This document shows, in pieces, positions 1 to 7,429 of a stretch of 15,813 bases of DNA. Made by a program: the position numbers and the translations under genes. The first letter of the stretch is position 1. Every line of letters starts with the position of its first letter. Source of the DNA: Lentimicrobiaceae bacterium (GTDB lineage: Bacteria > Bacteroidota > Bacteroidia > Bacteroidales > SKPS01); the NCBI GenBank assembly GCA_007119395.1, contig SKPS01000228.1, positions 1-15,813 on the forward strand, in the 5' to 3' direction. Under the pieces are notes generated by a model. It had not been told where the DNA came from. It ran no database searches and worked only from the letters and a program-made list of their open reading frames with translations.

Positions 1-136
1 AGGTAATATCTTCTCTTGTTGGTGGGCAGCACAGCGTGTCTTCAAAACTGGGGTTCAGCACAAGGTTGGTTTGGGCTGGCAAGCTGGATGCTGAGACTAG
101 CAGGAGGAAGGTTATGATGGTTGTGATGTGCCTCAT
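1..136 (-). CDS. N-terminus of a secreted protein with signal peptide (3' part outside window)
   Basis: Reading the minus strand from an ATG at 136 gives 45 codons that run off the window edge. The product starts MRHITTIITFLLLVSASS, a basic n-region, a hydrophobic core of about 12 residues and a plausible signal-peptidase site near LPAQ. It continues with NLVLNPSFEDTLCCPPT. The N-(L)-V-x-NPSFE opening right after the signal peptide is common in Bacteroidota secreted proteins, often large proteins with OmpA-like or T9SS C-terminal domains, but the domain that would decide this lies outside the window. The piece is too short to name a function. The overlapping plus-strand frame shows no such organised signal and is judged spurious. 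The start is chosen because the signal peptide begins there and no in-frame upstream ATG precedes it closely. Confidence 0.7.
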   Translation of the reverse strand, partial: MRHITTIITFLLLVSASSLPAQTNLVLNPSFEDTLCCPPTREDIT

Positions 137-495
137 AAGACGCAGGAGATTATGTATGTCGTTATCCCTAGCGCTTAGACAAAGTGCGTGGGGGGGGTAT
201 CCTTCTGATTATGTGCATGTTGCAGGTTTTGTTCATCGAAGGGTGTTGGTGTATTACCATGTTCCAGTGGGTTTTACGCATGCAATATACAAACATTGTT
301 CAGAAATCCGACAAGAAAAGAAAAAATGTGCTTAATGAATCAGGTAACGGTAAGGGGCTAATGGCAGTCTATGACTGGTGGCTTTTTTTTGTTACACAGA
401 GTTTATCAGAGGAAAAAAAAGAGTTTCACGGAGAAAAAACTCTGTGGTTCTCTGTGATTAACTCTTGTTTTCCTCTGTGTAAAGAAATCAACCAT
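137..495. other. Intergenic region, no gene seen
   Basis: About 360 bp between the start of the partial secreted-protein gene and the stop of the nucleotidyltransferase gene. It contains a run of eight G (190-197) and an imperfect palindrome (392-482). The open frames on the plus strand here lack recognisable protein character and run antisense into the nucleotidyltransferase gene, so no gene is called. I did not find a clear TAnnTTTG box for the gene at 136. Confidence 0.6.
392..482. repeat. Long imperfect palindrome built of ACAGAG/GAGAA-like units
   Basis: The ends are a perfect 10-bp inverted pair, TTACACAGAG (392-401) and CTCTGTGTAA (473-482). Further in, the left strand from 407 reads CAGAGGAAAAAAAAGAG and then CACGGAGAA. 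The reverse complement of the right arm reads CAGAGGAAAACAAGAG and then CACAGAGAA. The element therefore folds into a long hairpin with an 11-nt insertion in one arm. It lies 13 bp past the stop codon of the minus-strand nucleotidyltransferase gene and could end or stabilise that operon's transcript. It resembles the short palindromic ACAGAG-type intergenic repeats found in many environmental bacterial genomes, but copy number cannot be judged from one window. Confidence 0.6.
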
Positions 496-1227
496 TCACC
501 GTTTCCATTGCTCGTTTTGCTCGAAGGCAGTAATTTTCTCCGGTGTACCCAAATCGAACCATGGGTCGTTGTTATGTGGCAAGGCCTTTACAATGGCTCC
601 ATCCGCTGCGGCGGCCAGGAAAAGGTCTATCAGGCTAAACCGATCCTGTTGAGGGAAGTAGCTGAATATTTTCGGGTCCGCGATATGCACACCGCTGAAT
701 GCCAGGGGAGTAAGCCCTTTTGCGCCCGGGTTCACCATTCGCTCCTCGCCTGTGGCATTGTTGCGCCACCCACACAACTGCATCTGCTCGTTGAACAACA
801 GGTGCCGCGATGATTGCCGGTGTTGCACAGCGAGGGTGGCCATCGCTTTCGACTGCTCGTGGCAATTCAGCAGTGTTGCAGGGAGCAGCGTGGTGTACAC
901 ATCGACATTGTGCACCAGGAAAGGCTCCCCAGGAGAAAAGTTCTGTCGCGCATGTTTGATGGCTCCTCCGGTATCAAGCAGCATCTCCCGTTCATCAGAA
1001 AAGGTGAGCATAATATGATCCGGAGTGTTCTCCAGCAGATATTGCTGCAACTGATCGGCGTGGTGGTGAAGGTTTACCACAAAATGATCAAAGCCCATGT
1101 TGACCAGTCGATCTATCAGTCGTTTGACCATCGGTTGCCCGGCGACCGGTACCAGGGCCTTGGGCAGCGTGCGTGTCAGTGGCAGAAGGCGCCTCCCCTC
1201 CCCTGCCGCCAGTATCATCACCTTCAT
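496..1227 (-). CDS. murU: MurU-like sugar-1-phosphate nucleotidyltransferase
   Basis: This 243-residue protein is a single-domain NTP_transferase. It carries the nucleotide-binding signature LAAGEGRR (6-13) followed by PLTRTLPKAL (16-25, likely phosphate-contacting Lys23), a DTGGAI motif (85-90) and the metal-binding HNVDV motif (106-110, Asp109). The C-terminal DPWFDLGTPEK is typical of the family. The short length without a hexapeptide acyltransferase domain fits MurU (N-acetylmuramate alpha-1-phosphate uridylyltransferase) rather than GlmU. Its operon partner is an AmgK-like sugar kinase, the enzyme that supplies MurU's substrate in peptidoglycan recycling, which strengthens the call. Its ATG overlaps the stop of the upstream small gene by 4 nt (ATGA), implying translational coupling. 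A different sugar-phosphate specificity, such as mannose-1-phosphate, cannot be excluded from sequence alone. It would act in the cytoplasm. Confidence 0.8.
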   Translation of the reverse strand: MKVMILAAGEGRRLLPLTRTLPKALVPVAGQPMVKRLIDRLVNMGFDHFVVNLHHHADQLQQYLLENTPDHIMLTFSDEREMLLDTGGAIKHARQNFSPGEPFLVHNVDVYTTLLPATLLNCHEQSKAMATLAVQHRQSSRHLLFNEQMQLCGWRNNATGEERMVNPGAKGLTPLAFSGVHIADPKIFSYFPQQDRFSLIDLFLAAAADGAIVKALPHNNDPWFDLGTPEKITAFEQNEQWKR

Positions 1228-1352
1228 GATTTCTCCACCTTCCTCGGTTTACACAGTTTCTCCTCACGCTTGGCACGACGGGCGCATTTGCCACATACAA
1301 AACGGGCGTCTTTTTTCCTGGATGATTTGTCTTTCTTACAATGCTTCGCCAC
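1224..1352 (-). CDS. Small basic cysteine-rich protein, putative zinc-ribbon-like
   Basis: A short frame fills the gap between the kinase and nucleotidyltransferase genes. From a GTG at 1352, 9 nt after the kinase stop, it encodes 42 residues starting MAKHCKKDKS. From an ATG at 1406 it would give 60 residues but overlap the kinase gene by 46 nt, so the GTG is preferred. The sequence is very rich in Lys and Arg and has Cys5, Cys20, Cys23 and Cys34; the VCGKC pair and the later LCKP resemble a half zinc ribbon. I recall similar tiny proteins with a CxxC then LCKP ending in Bacteroidota, but assign no function. The stop overlaps the next ATG by 4 nt. Coding support comes from tight operon packing and patterned cysteines. 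It could bind nucleic acid or help the neighbouring enzymes; this is inference. Confidence 0.6.
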   Translation of the reverse strand: MAKHCKKDKSSRKKDARFVCGKCARRAKREEKLCKPRKVEKS

Positions 1353-1360
1353 GCCAAAGG

Positions 1361-2800
1361 TTATTGTGCATGATTCAACATAAGATGGTTTTTTAACACA
1401 TCGCACCGGATGCCCCGCTTTTTCAGCCTGTCTGCCAAGGCTTCAACACAAAAAACCGACCTGTGCTTACCGCCTGTACATCCAAAGTTCACCTGTAAAC
1501 GATCAAAACCTCTGTCAAGATATTTTTCAGCGGCATTCACCACGATGGCTTCTGTATACCTTAGAAATTCAGACACTTCCGTCTGTTCCGACAGCCATTG
1601 CTGAATGGGGGCGTCTTCACCGGTCAGAGGGCGCAGATGCGTTTCATAGTGAGGGTTTGGCAACGAGCGGCAGTCGAACACGAACCCTCCGCCATGGCCA
1701 CTGTCGTCAGTAGGCAGTCCATACATATAAGAGAAGCTGTTTAGCGTGATCACCAGTCCGTTCTCACTCTTTCCGGCATCGGCGAACCGTGGTGTGAGGC
1801 GCGTCAGGACATCTTTCAGCGCTTGCACCGGTAGCTCCGGCGACATCTTGTCCAGTACTGCCAGGGTGTTCTGCAGCGCTTTGCCAATAGGTTTCACAAA
1901 GGCCTCCTTGCGTTGATACACCCCCCGGTAACCATAGGCACCCAAGGTCTGAAGCAACCGAAGCAATGCAAAGTCGTGCACTTGCTGCGCAATGAGGTGT
2001 TGGTTGACCGGAAACGTTTCAGCAAGCACCTCACCATAGAAGGCTGTCAGACGATCCCGCAGTTCATCGGGGAGAGCCAGGCGGGTATGATACAGCAAAG
2101 TAGCCACATCGTACAACAGTGGACCACATCTTCCTCCCTGATAGTCAATAAACCACAATCGCTGGTGTTGCAACATCATGTTCCTTGACTGGAAATCGCG
2201 GTACATAAACCCTGCAAAGGCATCTTCGAACAGATGATCTAACAGAGCCTCAAAGGCTTCATCCAGCGTCAACTCATCGATTTCATCAACCAGAGGTTTC
2301 AGAAACATATATTTAAAATAGTGCAGATCCCACCGTGCTGCTTGCTTGTCGAAGAATGGTTGCGGATAGCACCTGGCAAAATCGAGGTCTGCTGCGCTTC
2401 TGACCTGAAAGCCATAAAGATGCATCAGTGCCTCTTGTAGTAAGGATTCTCTGTTATGGTGGTTTTCGGGGTTTCCAAGATGGTCACACAGCGACATCTT
2501 GCCAAAGTCTTCCTGTATGTACACACACCGGTCATCAGACACACCAAACACTCGTGGAACGGGCAGTCCGTGTGAAGCAAAGTGACGTGTCAGGAACAGA
2601 AACGCTTCATTCTCTTTCCTGTTGTGGTTTATTGTACCAATGACACTGTTGTTACCATCAGCGAGGCGGTAGTATATCCGTCCGGAACCGGAACCTGTCA
2701 GAATCCGGTGGATGGTTGACGGGGGCGTGCCTGTATGGTTTTTGAACAACTGTTCCAACATCTGACCGTTCGGCTCTTGCGTCATCCTGATATAGTTCAT
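1361..2800 (-). CDS. AmgK-like sugar kinase fused to a RapZ C-terminal domain
   Basis: A 479-residue two-domain protein (numbered from the ATG at 2800). Residues 1 to about 330 form an aminoglycoside-phosphotransferase/choline-kinase fold: a Gly/Ser-rich nucleotide loop (TGSGSGRIYY, about 36-45), catalytic loop YRDFQSRN (200-207, catalytic Asp202) and metal-binding IDYQGG (218-223, Asp219). The type matches AmgK, which phosphorylates MurNAc/GlcNAc at the anomeric carbon. Residues about 349-470 match the RapZ C-terminal domain, with YGLP, FDCRSLPNP, LRPLTG and GCTGGKHRSV (440-449). In enterobacterial RapZ this part senses glucosamine-6-phosphate and binds small RNAs. The RapZ N-terminal P-loop kinase domain is absent, replaced by the sugar kinase. 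A GTG one codon upstream (2803) and an ATG at 2785 are alternative starts. The upstream stop and this ATG share one base (TGATG). Amino-sugar control of the kinase is inferred. Confidence 0.85.
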   Translation of the reverse strand: MNYIRMTQEPNGQMLEQLFKNHTGTPPSTIHRILTGSGSGRIYYRLADGNNSVIGTINHNRKENEAFLFLTRHFASHGLPVPRVFGVSDDRCVYIQEDFGKMSLCDHLGNPENHHNRESLLQEALMHLYGFQVRSAADLDFARCYPQPFFDKQAARWDLHYFKYMFLKPLVDEIDELTLDEAFEALLDHLFEDAFAGFMYRDFQSRNMMLQHQRLWFIDYQGGRCGPLLYDVATLLYHTRLALPDELRDRLTAFYGEVLAETFPVNQHLIAQQVHDFALLRLLQTLGAYGYRGVYQRKEAFVKPIGKALQNTLAVLDKMSPELPVQALKDVLTRLTPRFADAGKSENGLVITLNSFSYMYGLPTDDSGHGGGFVFDCRSLPNPHYETHLRPLTGEDAPIQQWLSEQTEVSEFLRYTEAIVVNAAEKYLDRGFDRLQVNFGCTGGKHRSVFCVEALADRLKKRGIRCDVLKNHLMLNHAQ

Positions 2801-4704
2801 CACGGCACCATTTTGATCACTCTTTCTGTGAAGAGCACCTCTCCTTTATCGTTGGTGATCCACAGCAGGTGAACGCCTTGTGCCAGGTTTTGTGTTGAGA
2901 ACATAAGGGAGTTTTCGCCTGCCGGCACCATTCCTTCAAAGAACCGATGGATTTTCTGGCCGGTAATGCTTCTCAGTTCGATGCTGATGATTTCGGGTTC
3001 TTCAAGGAAGAATTCCATACCAAACTGGTCCACCACCGGGTTGGGGTAGAGTGCAGCGTCGAGCTTTCTTCCCTCTTGCACCACAGGTTTTTCTGCGGTG
3101 GGGGAAACCAGTTCTGCGATCTGCGTGCCCAGTCGCCGTGATAGCCCTACCCTGTCGCCATACATACCGGCTATCCACACCCTACCGGGCTGATTGTATA
3201 CCCTTTGGATGCCTGTATAGTCGCCCCATCTCTCATAGGTACCCTGGAATATACTGATCAGATGCTCCCCCTCTTTGATCACCATCCGGTTAGAGTAGCC
3301 TCCTGCACCATCGTAGAAGAGAGCTGACACTCCCGGAAAGACGGTGTCACCGGTATGGTTAAACCCAATCATGGCTTGTTGACTAAAGAGGGTATTGCCT
3401 GTCCAGGCTATATTGGGATATCCGAATTCAAGCCCGGGCTCACAGATGATCCGACCTGTTGAGACAGGGTTTTGGTTTACATTGGTGATTTTGCCGTGAT
3501 AGACGGCTGCTCCTCCGGTTGTGGTATCGATGCTGTTGGCAACAAACTGAATCACATTATTATACAAGAACCCACCCAGCACCCTGGCGTCATTGGTAGC
3601 GAGCACCTTGTTTGTATTGGGTTGCCTTGCATCGGGAGGTGCTCCGTAGCCGGGGCTTGTGTGCAGGCAGGTGATGCGCAGTGCAGCGTCATGGTCGCGC
3701 AGATTGCCTGTGATCTCCAGCAAGAAGACAGAGTCGGAATAGACTGTGAAGTTTCTGTTCGACAGCAGATACATATTGGGGCCATAGAGCTTATTGGCAC
3801 CCTGAATGGGATTCAGGTTCCGGATGTTCACTCCGTCAAATACAATATCACTCCACAGCCTTGAATCCAGCATCTCTCCACGGTAACCAGCCATCTTATC
3901 GACTTGCCATACGATGGACTGCTTAAACGATGTCTGCCATGAAGTGCCATAATCGAGCAGATTCACGGTGATAAACAATTCGTCTTCAGACAACGCGATG
4001 GCGGGAAAGTCGGTCCAACTAGTGTCATCCAGCGGGTTTCCGGGCAGTGAGTAGACATGCCATTTGCCCATCATATCTTCTGTTTCTGAGAACCCGACAA
4101 TAATATCTGTTTTGGTATCGGAGCTTGCCCCTGCAAGAAAAACGAGAATAAACCGGTCTTCATGCGGGTCATACAGCAGTTTAGGGTCATACTGGTGTTG
4201 GCTGATGCCGGTTAGGGGGGATGAGAAGTTATTGAGCGACATGGTTTTCAGCAGCGTATCTTCAATTACGTTATAGAAGTATATATTGGTATTGATGGCT
4301 GAGATGAGCTGGCCATCGTTTGATATGGCGAGGGTATTGTCGTTGGGGGCGCTGTTGCTGAAAAGGTTTCCTTTGAAGCTTCTGAGGATGGTTGGATCCG
4401 GGGTAACGGAGGTGCCCATCACACGTCTGTCTCCTCTTGTTACAGGTTGTGCCGGACGGGGGAATCGGGCGGTGGTTTCCCGTTTCAGATGCACCAGATG
4501 CTGGCGGTAGGTGCGGTTGCCCTCCGTGATGCCGGGAAACTGATTCAGCCTGAACTGCCAGTCCTCTTCAATCTCCTCAACAACCAAACTCCCGATCGGA
4601 CCAAAACGGGCATGTTGTGTTTCATACGTGTACTCCTGGGAAAAGAGGTGTAACCCCGAACCCAGCATGATCATTGTCAACAGATAAAGTGCTTTTTTTC
4701 GCAT
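2800..4704 (-). CDS. Secreted surface protein with T9SS type A sorting domain
   Basis: 634 residues. The N-terminus MRKKALYLLTMIMLGSGLHLFSQ is a signal peptide (basic start, hydrophobic core, probable cleavage after FSQ or nearby). The C-terminal 82 residues (553-634) start YPNPVVDQF and include SITGQKI and LAQGVHLLWI, the pattern of the T9SS type A sorting domain, which directs export across the outer membrane and usually attachment to the surface. The middle (about 100-530) is rich in beta strands and aromatic/Gly motifs, with segments such as SWTDFPAIALSEDELFITVN and KLLYDPHEDRFILVF. These recur in Bacteroidota secreted proteins and suggest a beta-propeller-like fold. No catalytic motif is seen. 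It is the first gene of the operon running down to 496, with a one-base overlap to the kinase gene. Its function is unknown, and its link to amino-sugar recycling rests on position only. Confidence 0.85.
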   Translation of the reverse strand: MRKKALYLLTMIMLGSGLHLFSQEYTYETQHARFGPIGSLVVEEIEEDWQFRLNQFPGITEGNRTYRQHLVHLKRETTARFPRPAQPVTRGDRRVMGTSVTPDPTILRSFKGNLFSNSAPNDNTLAISNDGQLISAINTNIYFYNVIEDTLLKTMSLNNFSSPLTGISQHQYDPKLLYDPHEDRFILVFLAGASSDTKTDIIVGFSETEDMMGKWHVYSLPGNPLDDTSWTDFPAIALSEDELFITVNLLDYGTSWQTSFKQSIVWQVDKMAGYRGEMLDSRLWSDIVFDGVNIRNLNPIQGANKLYGPNMYLLSNRNFTVYSDSVFLLEITGNLRDHDAALRITCLHTSPGYGAPPDARQPNTNKVLATNDARVLGGFLYNNVIQFVANSIDTTTGGAAVYHGKITNVNQNPVSTGRIICEPGLEFGYPNIAWTGNTLFSQQAMIGFNHTGDTVFPGVSALFYDGAGGYSNRMVIKEGEHLISIFQGTYERWGDYTGIQRVYNQPGRVWIAGMYGDRVGLSRRLGTQIAELVSPTAEKPVVQEGRKLDAALYPNPVVDQFGMEFFLEEPEIISIELRSITGQKIHRFFEGMVPAGENSLMFSTQNLAQGVHLLWITNDKGEVLFTERVIKMVP

Positions 4705-4753
4705 ATTAATATTGTTTTCTTTGTGCTTCTTAACATGGGATGCTTTCGACCTG

Positions 4754-4761
4754 TAAAGATA
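4754..4761 (-). promoter_or_regulatory. Candidate Bacteroidota -7 box for the minus-strand operon
   Basis: On the minus strand the octamer reads TATCTTTA, seven of eight to the Bacteroidota -7 consensus TAnnTTTG, about 50 nt upstream of the ATG at 4704. No good TTTG -33 element is found at the usual spacing, so support is partial. Confidence 0.4.
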
Positions 4762-4849
4762 CGAACTTTTGGATAAACCTCTTTTTCGAATGGAGGGGTG
4801 TTGAATGGCCGCCCCGTGCAGCGGGCCAGAGTGATATTCGGGAATTGTG

Positions 4850-4857
4850 TATCTTTG
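4850..4857 (+). promoter_or_regulatory. Candidate -7 box TATCTTTG for the plus-strand operon
   Basis: TATCTTTG is a perfect match to TAnnTTTG and lies 13 nt before the ATG at 4870. The predicted transcript would start only about 7-13 nt before the coding region. The motif also argues that translation starts at 4870 or 4876 rather than at an in-frame alternative codon at 4798, since the latter would lie upstream of the promoter. A matching TTTG at -33 is not evident. Confidence 0.5.
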
Positions 4858-4869
4858 CCGTCAAACTTG

Positions 4870-7419
4870 ATGATTATGCGTATTCTGTTGTTATTTTTGA
4901 TGTTTGTATCGATTTCTTTCCATTCTGTGGGTCAGACCTGGGTGGGTATGTTAACAGATTCTGTGTTTGATTTTCACGAGACACGAAGAGCATTTGAAGA
5001 GTATATTAAGACACAAGACAAGAGCGAGCACATTCCCGGGCGGAAGCAGTTTGATCGCTTCTCATATTTTCTTGATTCCCGTGTTGATTCAGAGGGTCGG
5101 CATGCCAGGCCTGAGGCCACTTGGGTTGAGTACGACCATTTGCTACAGGTGAAGAAGCAGCGGGGTAAGTTCACACCATCGGCCAGTTGGAATCCTCTGG
5201 GCCCTTTTGTGGTACCGGTGAACAGCCCGGGCATGGGCAGGGTAAACTGTATTGCCTTTCACCCTACAGACGTGAACACCATGTGGTTGGGTGCTGCATC
5301 CGGTGGTGTGTGGAAAACCACCAATGGGGGCAACTACTGGCATCCTGTTTCTGACCATATTGCCAGCATGGGTATCTCGTCCATTGTGGTTGACCACCAG
5401 AATCCTGATATTGTATATGCCGCCACCGGTGATTTCAACAACTCCGACACCTATTCGGTGGGCATTTTGAAGTCGTATGACGGAGGGCATACCTGGAACA
5501 CCACCGGTATGGACTGGATTGTATCTGACCAGCGCCGGATTTCGAAGCTCTTGATGCATCCCAACGACCCACTTACGTTGTATGCAGGCACCACGGTGGG
5601 CATATGGAAGACCACCGATGGTGGATACAACTGGCAGATGATCCGTTCCGGTGTGATCGGAGACCTGGCTTTCAGAGCCGACAACCCCAGTGTGATCTAT
5701 GCTGTTCTGGGCAGTGGCTTCTGGAGGTCAACCAACGATGGCGCCTCCTTCTCCCCTGTACCGATACCCAACTCCCATCAGATCCGACGCGCGAAAATCG
5801 CAGTGACCCCTGCTGACCCGGACTATATATACCTGCTTGCCGTGCGGACTGACAATACCGGTTTTGAAGGGCTGTACCGATCAACCAATGGAGGCAACAG
5901 CTTTACCCAAATGTCTACTACACCGAATATTCTTGGATATGCTACCAATGGATCGAGCCCCGGAGGTATCGCATGGTATTGCCTGGGGTTGGCTGTTTCA
6001 CCGGTGAACAAGAACGATGTGTGGGCTGCCAGTGTCAATATCTGGCGATCCACCAACGGAGGCTCCAACTGGCAGATTCGCGCCCATTGGTACGGTGACC
6101 AGGGGCTGCCTTACGTACATGCAGACATACACCACATGGCATATCACCCCATCACCGGCGACCTCTATATCTGCCACGACGGCGGAGTGGATGTGACCTC
6201 CAACAACGGGCAGTCGTTCCAAATGCGAAACGACGGACTGGCCATCGGCCAGGTATACCGGATCGGCCTGTCAAAGCAAGACCCGGGCAGAATCATTGGC
6301 GGATGGCAAGACAATGGCACACACCTCCTGCGCAACGACACATGGAGACATATGCTGGGTGGTGATGGCATGGAAGGCATTATTAGCCACACCAACTATA
6401 ACTATATGTATGGCTCTATGCAATGGGGCAACATCTTCAGAACCTACAACGGGGGAACCACATGGCAAAATATCTCCGACAACATCCCGGAAGAGGGTTC
6501 ATGGGTAACACCTTATGTGATGCATCCTACAGCTCACAACATACTTCTGGCTGGTTACGACAACATCTGGAGATCTACAAACTACGGCTCTACATGGACC
6601 AAGCTGACCAACTTCACAGGCTCAGGCTATTTCGACAAGTTCAGGTCGCTGGCTTATGCCCCTTCAAACACCAACTACATCTACGCTGCCACCTACAGCA
6701 GGATTTACCGCTCTTCCAACAACGGGCAAACATGGGATCAAATCAACAACAACCTACCGGCATATCCTATCTCCTACATCGCCGTTCACAACACAAACCC
6801 ACTGATTGCATACGTCACTCTGTCAGGGTTTTTCGATGGGCATAAAGTGTACATGACCACCGATGGGGGTACTTCGTGGACCAACATCTCCGGTTCTCTG
6901 CCCAATTTACCGGCCAACACCATTGTACAACAGAAGAACTCCCCCGGAGGGATCTATGTGGGCATGGATGTGGGGATCTTTTACCGCGACAGCACACTGA
7001 CGGACTGGGTTCCCTATTTCCAGGGGTTGCCAAACGTTAAGATTGCAGAGTTGGAGATCCATTACGACACAGAGCGGTTGGTTGCTGCAACCTACGGCAG
7101 GGGCATCTGGTGGAGCTATACGTACAACTCCATCAACCGTGTCAACGAAGTGAGCCCCGGTCAGCATGCCGCTTTCAATGTGTTCCCCAACCCATCGGAT
7201 GGTAATTTCACCCTGTCGATGAACAACAGAGAGTTATCAGTTGAAAAGGGGCGCATCTATTCGCCGGCCGGGCAGTTGATAAGGGAGTGGGATCCGCAGC
7301 ACAGAACCGGAGACCTGAATGTTGACTTGCAGGGGTTGCTCAAACCGGGCATCTACCTGATCCATTTACAGCTTAACAACGGTCAGGTCACCACAGGAAG
7401 GATCGTGATCAGGAAATAA
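4870..7419 (+). CDS. BNR/Asp-box beta-propeller protein with T9SS sorting domain
   Basis: 849 residues from the ATG at 4870 (another ATG at 4876 gives the same signal peptide, MRILLLFLMFVSISFHSVGQ). Around 110-155 are NPLGPFVVPVNSPGMGRVN and SGGVWKTTNGG, followed by about ten more Asp-box/BNR repeats of the form WRSTNGGxxW (for example YRSTNGGNSF, FRTYNGGTTW, YRSSNNGQTW, YMTTDGGTSW). This spacing is that of sortilin/VPS10-like or sialidase-like seven- or ten-bladed propellers. The catalytic Arg/Tyr arrangement of sialidases is not obvious, so enzyme activity is not claimed. Residues 769-849 (FNVFPNPSDG to the terminal VIRK) form the T9SS type A sorting domain, so the protein is expected at the cell surface or secreted. 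The M16 peptidase gene follows after 10 nt, giving a likely operon. It shares architecture with the protein at 9403-12288. Confidence 0.85.
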   Translation: MIMRILLLFLMFVSISFHSVGQTWVGMLTDSVFDFHETRRAFEEYIKTQDKSEHIPGRKQFDRFSYFLDSRVDSEGRHARPEATWVEYDHLLQVKKQRGKFTPSASWNPLGPFVVPVNSPGMGRVNCIAFHPTDVNTMWLGAASGGVWKTTNGGNYWHPVSDHIASMGISSIVVDHQNPDIVYAATGDFNNSDTYSVGILKSYDGGHTWNTTGMDWIVSDQRRISKLLMHPNDPLTLYAGTTVGIWKTTDGGYNWQMIRSGVIGDLAFRADNPSVIYAVLGSGFWRSTNDGASFSPVPIPNSHQIRRAKIAVTPADPDYIYLLAVRTDNTGFEGLYRSTNGGNSFTQMSTTPNILGYATNGSSPGGIAWYCLGLAVSPVNKNDVWAASVNIWRSTNGGSNWQIRAHWYGDQGLPYVHADIHHMAYHPITGDLYICHDGGVDVTSNNGQSFQMRNDGLAIGQVYRIGLSKQDPGRIIGGWQDNGTHLLRNDTWRHMLGGDGMEGIISHTNYNYMYGSMQWGNIFRTYNGGTTWQNISDNIPEEGSWVTPYVMHPTAHNILLAGYDNIWRSTNYGSTWTKLTNFTGSGYFDKFRSLAYAPSNTNYIYAATYSRIYRSSNNGQTWDQINNNLPAYPISYIAVHNTNPLIAYVTLSGFFDGHKVYMTTDGGTSWTNISGSLPNLPANTIVQQKNSPGGIYVGMDVGIFYRDSTLTDWVPYFQGLPNVKIAELEIHYDTERLVAATYGRGIWWSYTYNSINRVNEVSPGQHAAFNVFPNPSDGNFTLSMNNRELSVEKGRIYSPAGQLIREWDPQHRTGDLNVDLQGLLKPGIYLIHLQLNNGQVTTGRIVIRK

Positions 7420-7429
7420 CCACATCACC

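Noticed and set aside
36..335. 99-residue plus-strand open frame
   Set aside because: It is antisense to the signal-peptide-bearing gene at 1-136, which is far more convincing.
184..813. 209-residue plus-strand open frame
   Set aside because: Most of it is antisense to the nucleotidyltransferase gene and it crosses the palindrome at 392-482; composition (scattered Trp/Cys/His) is not protein-like.
2801..2803. GTG start for the AmgK-RapZ protein one codon upstream
   Set aside because: The adjacent ATG at 2800 is a better start and forms the TGATG stop/start junction.
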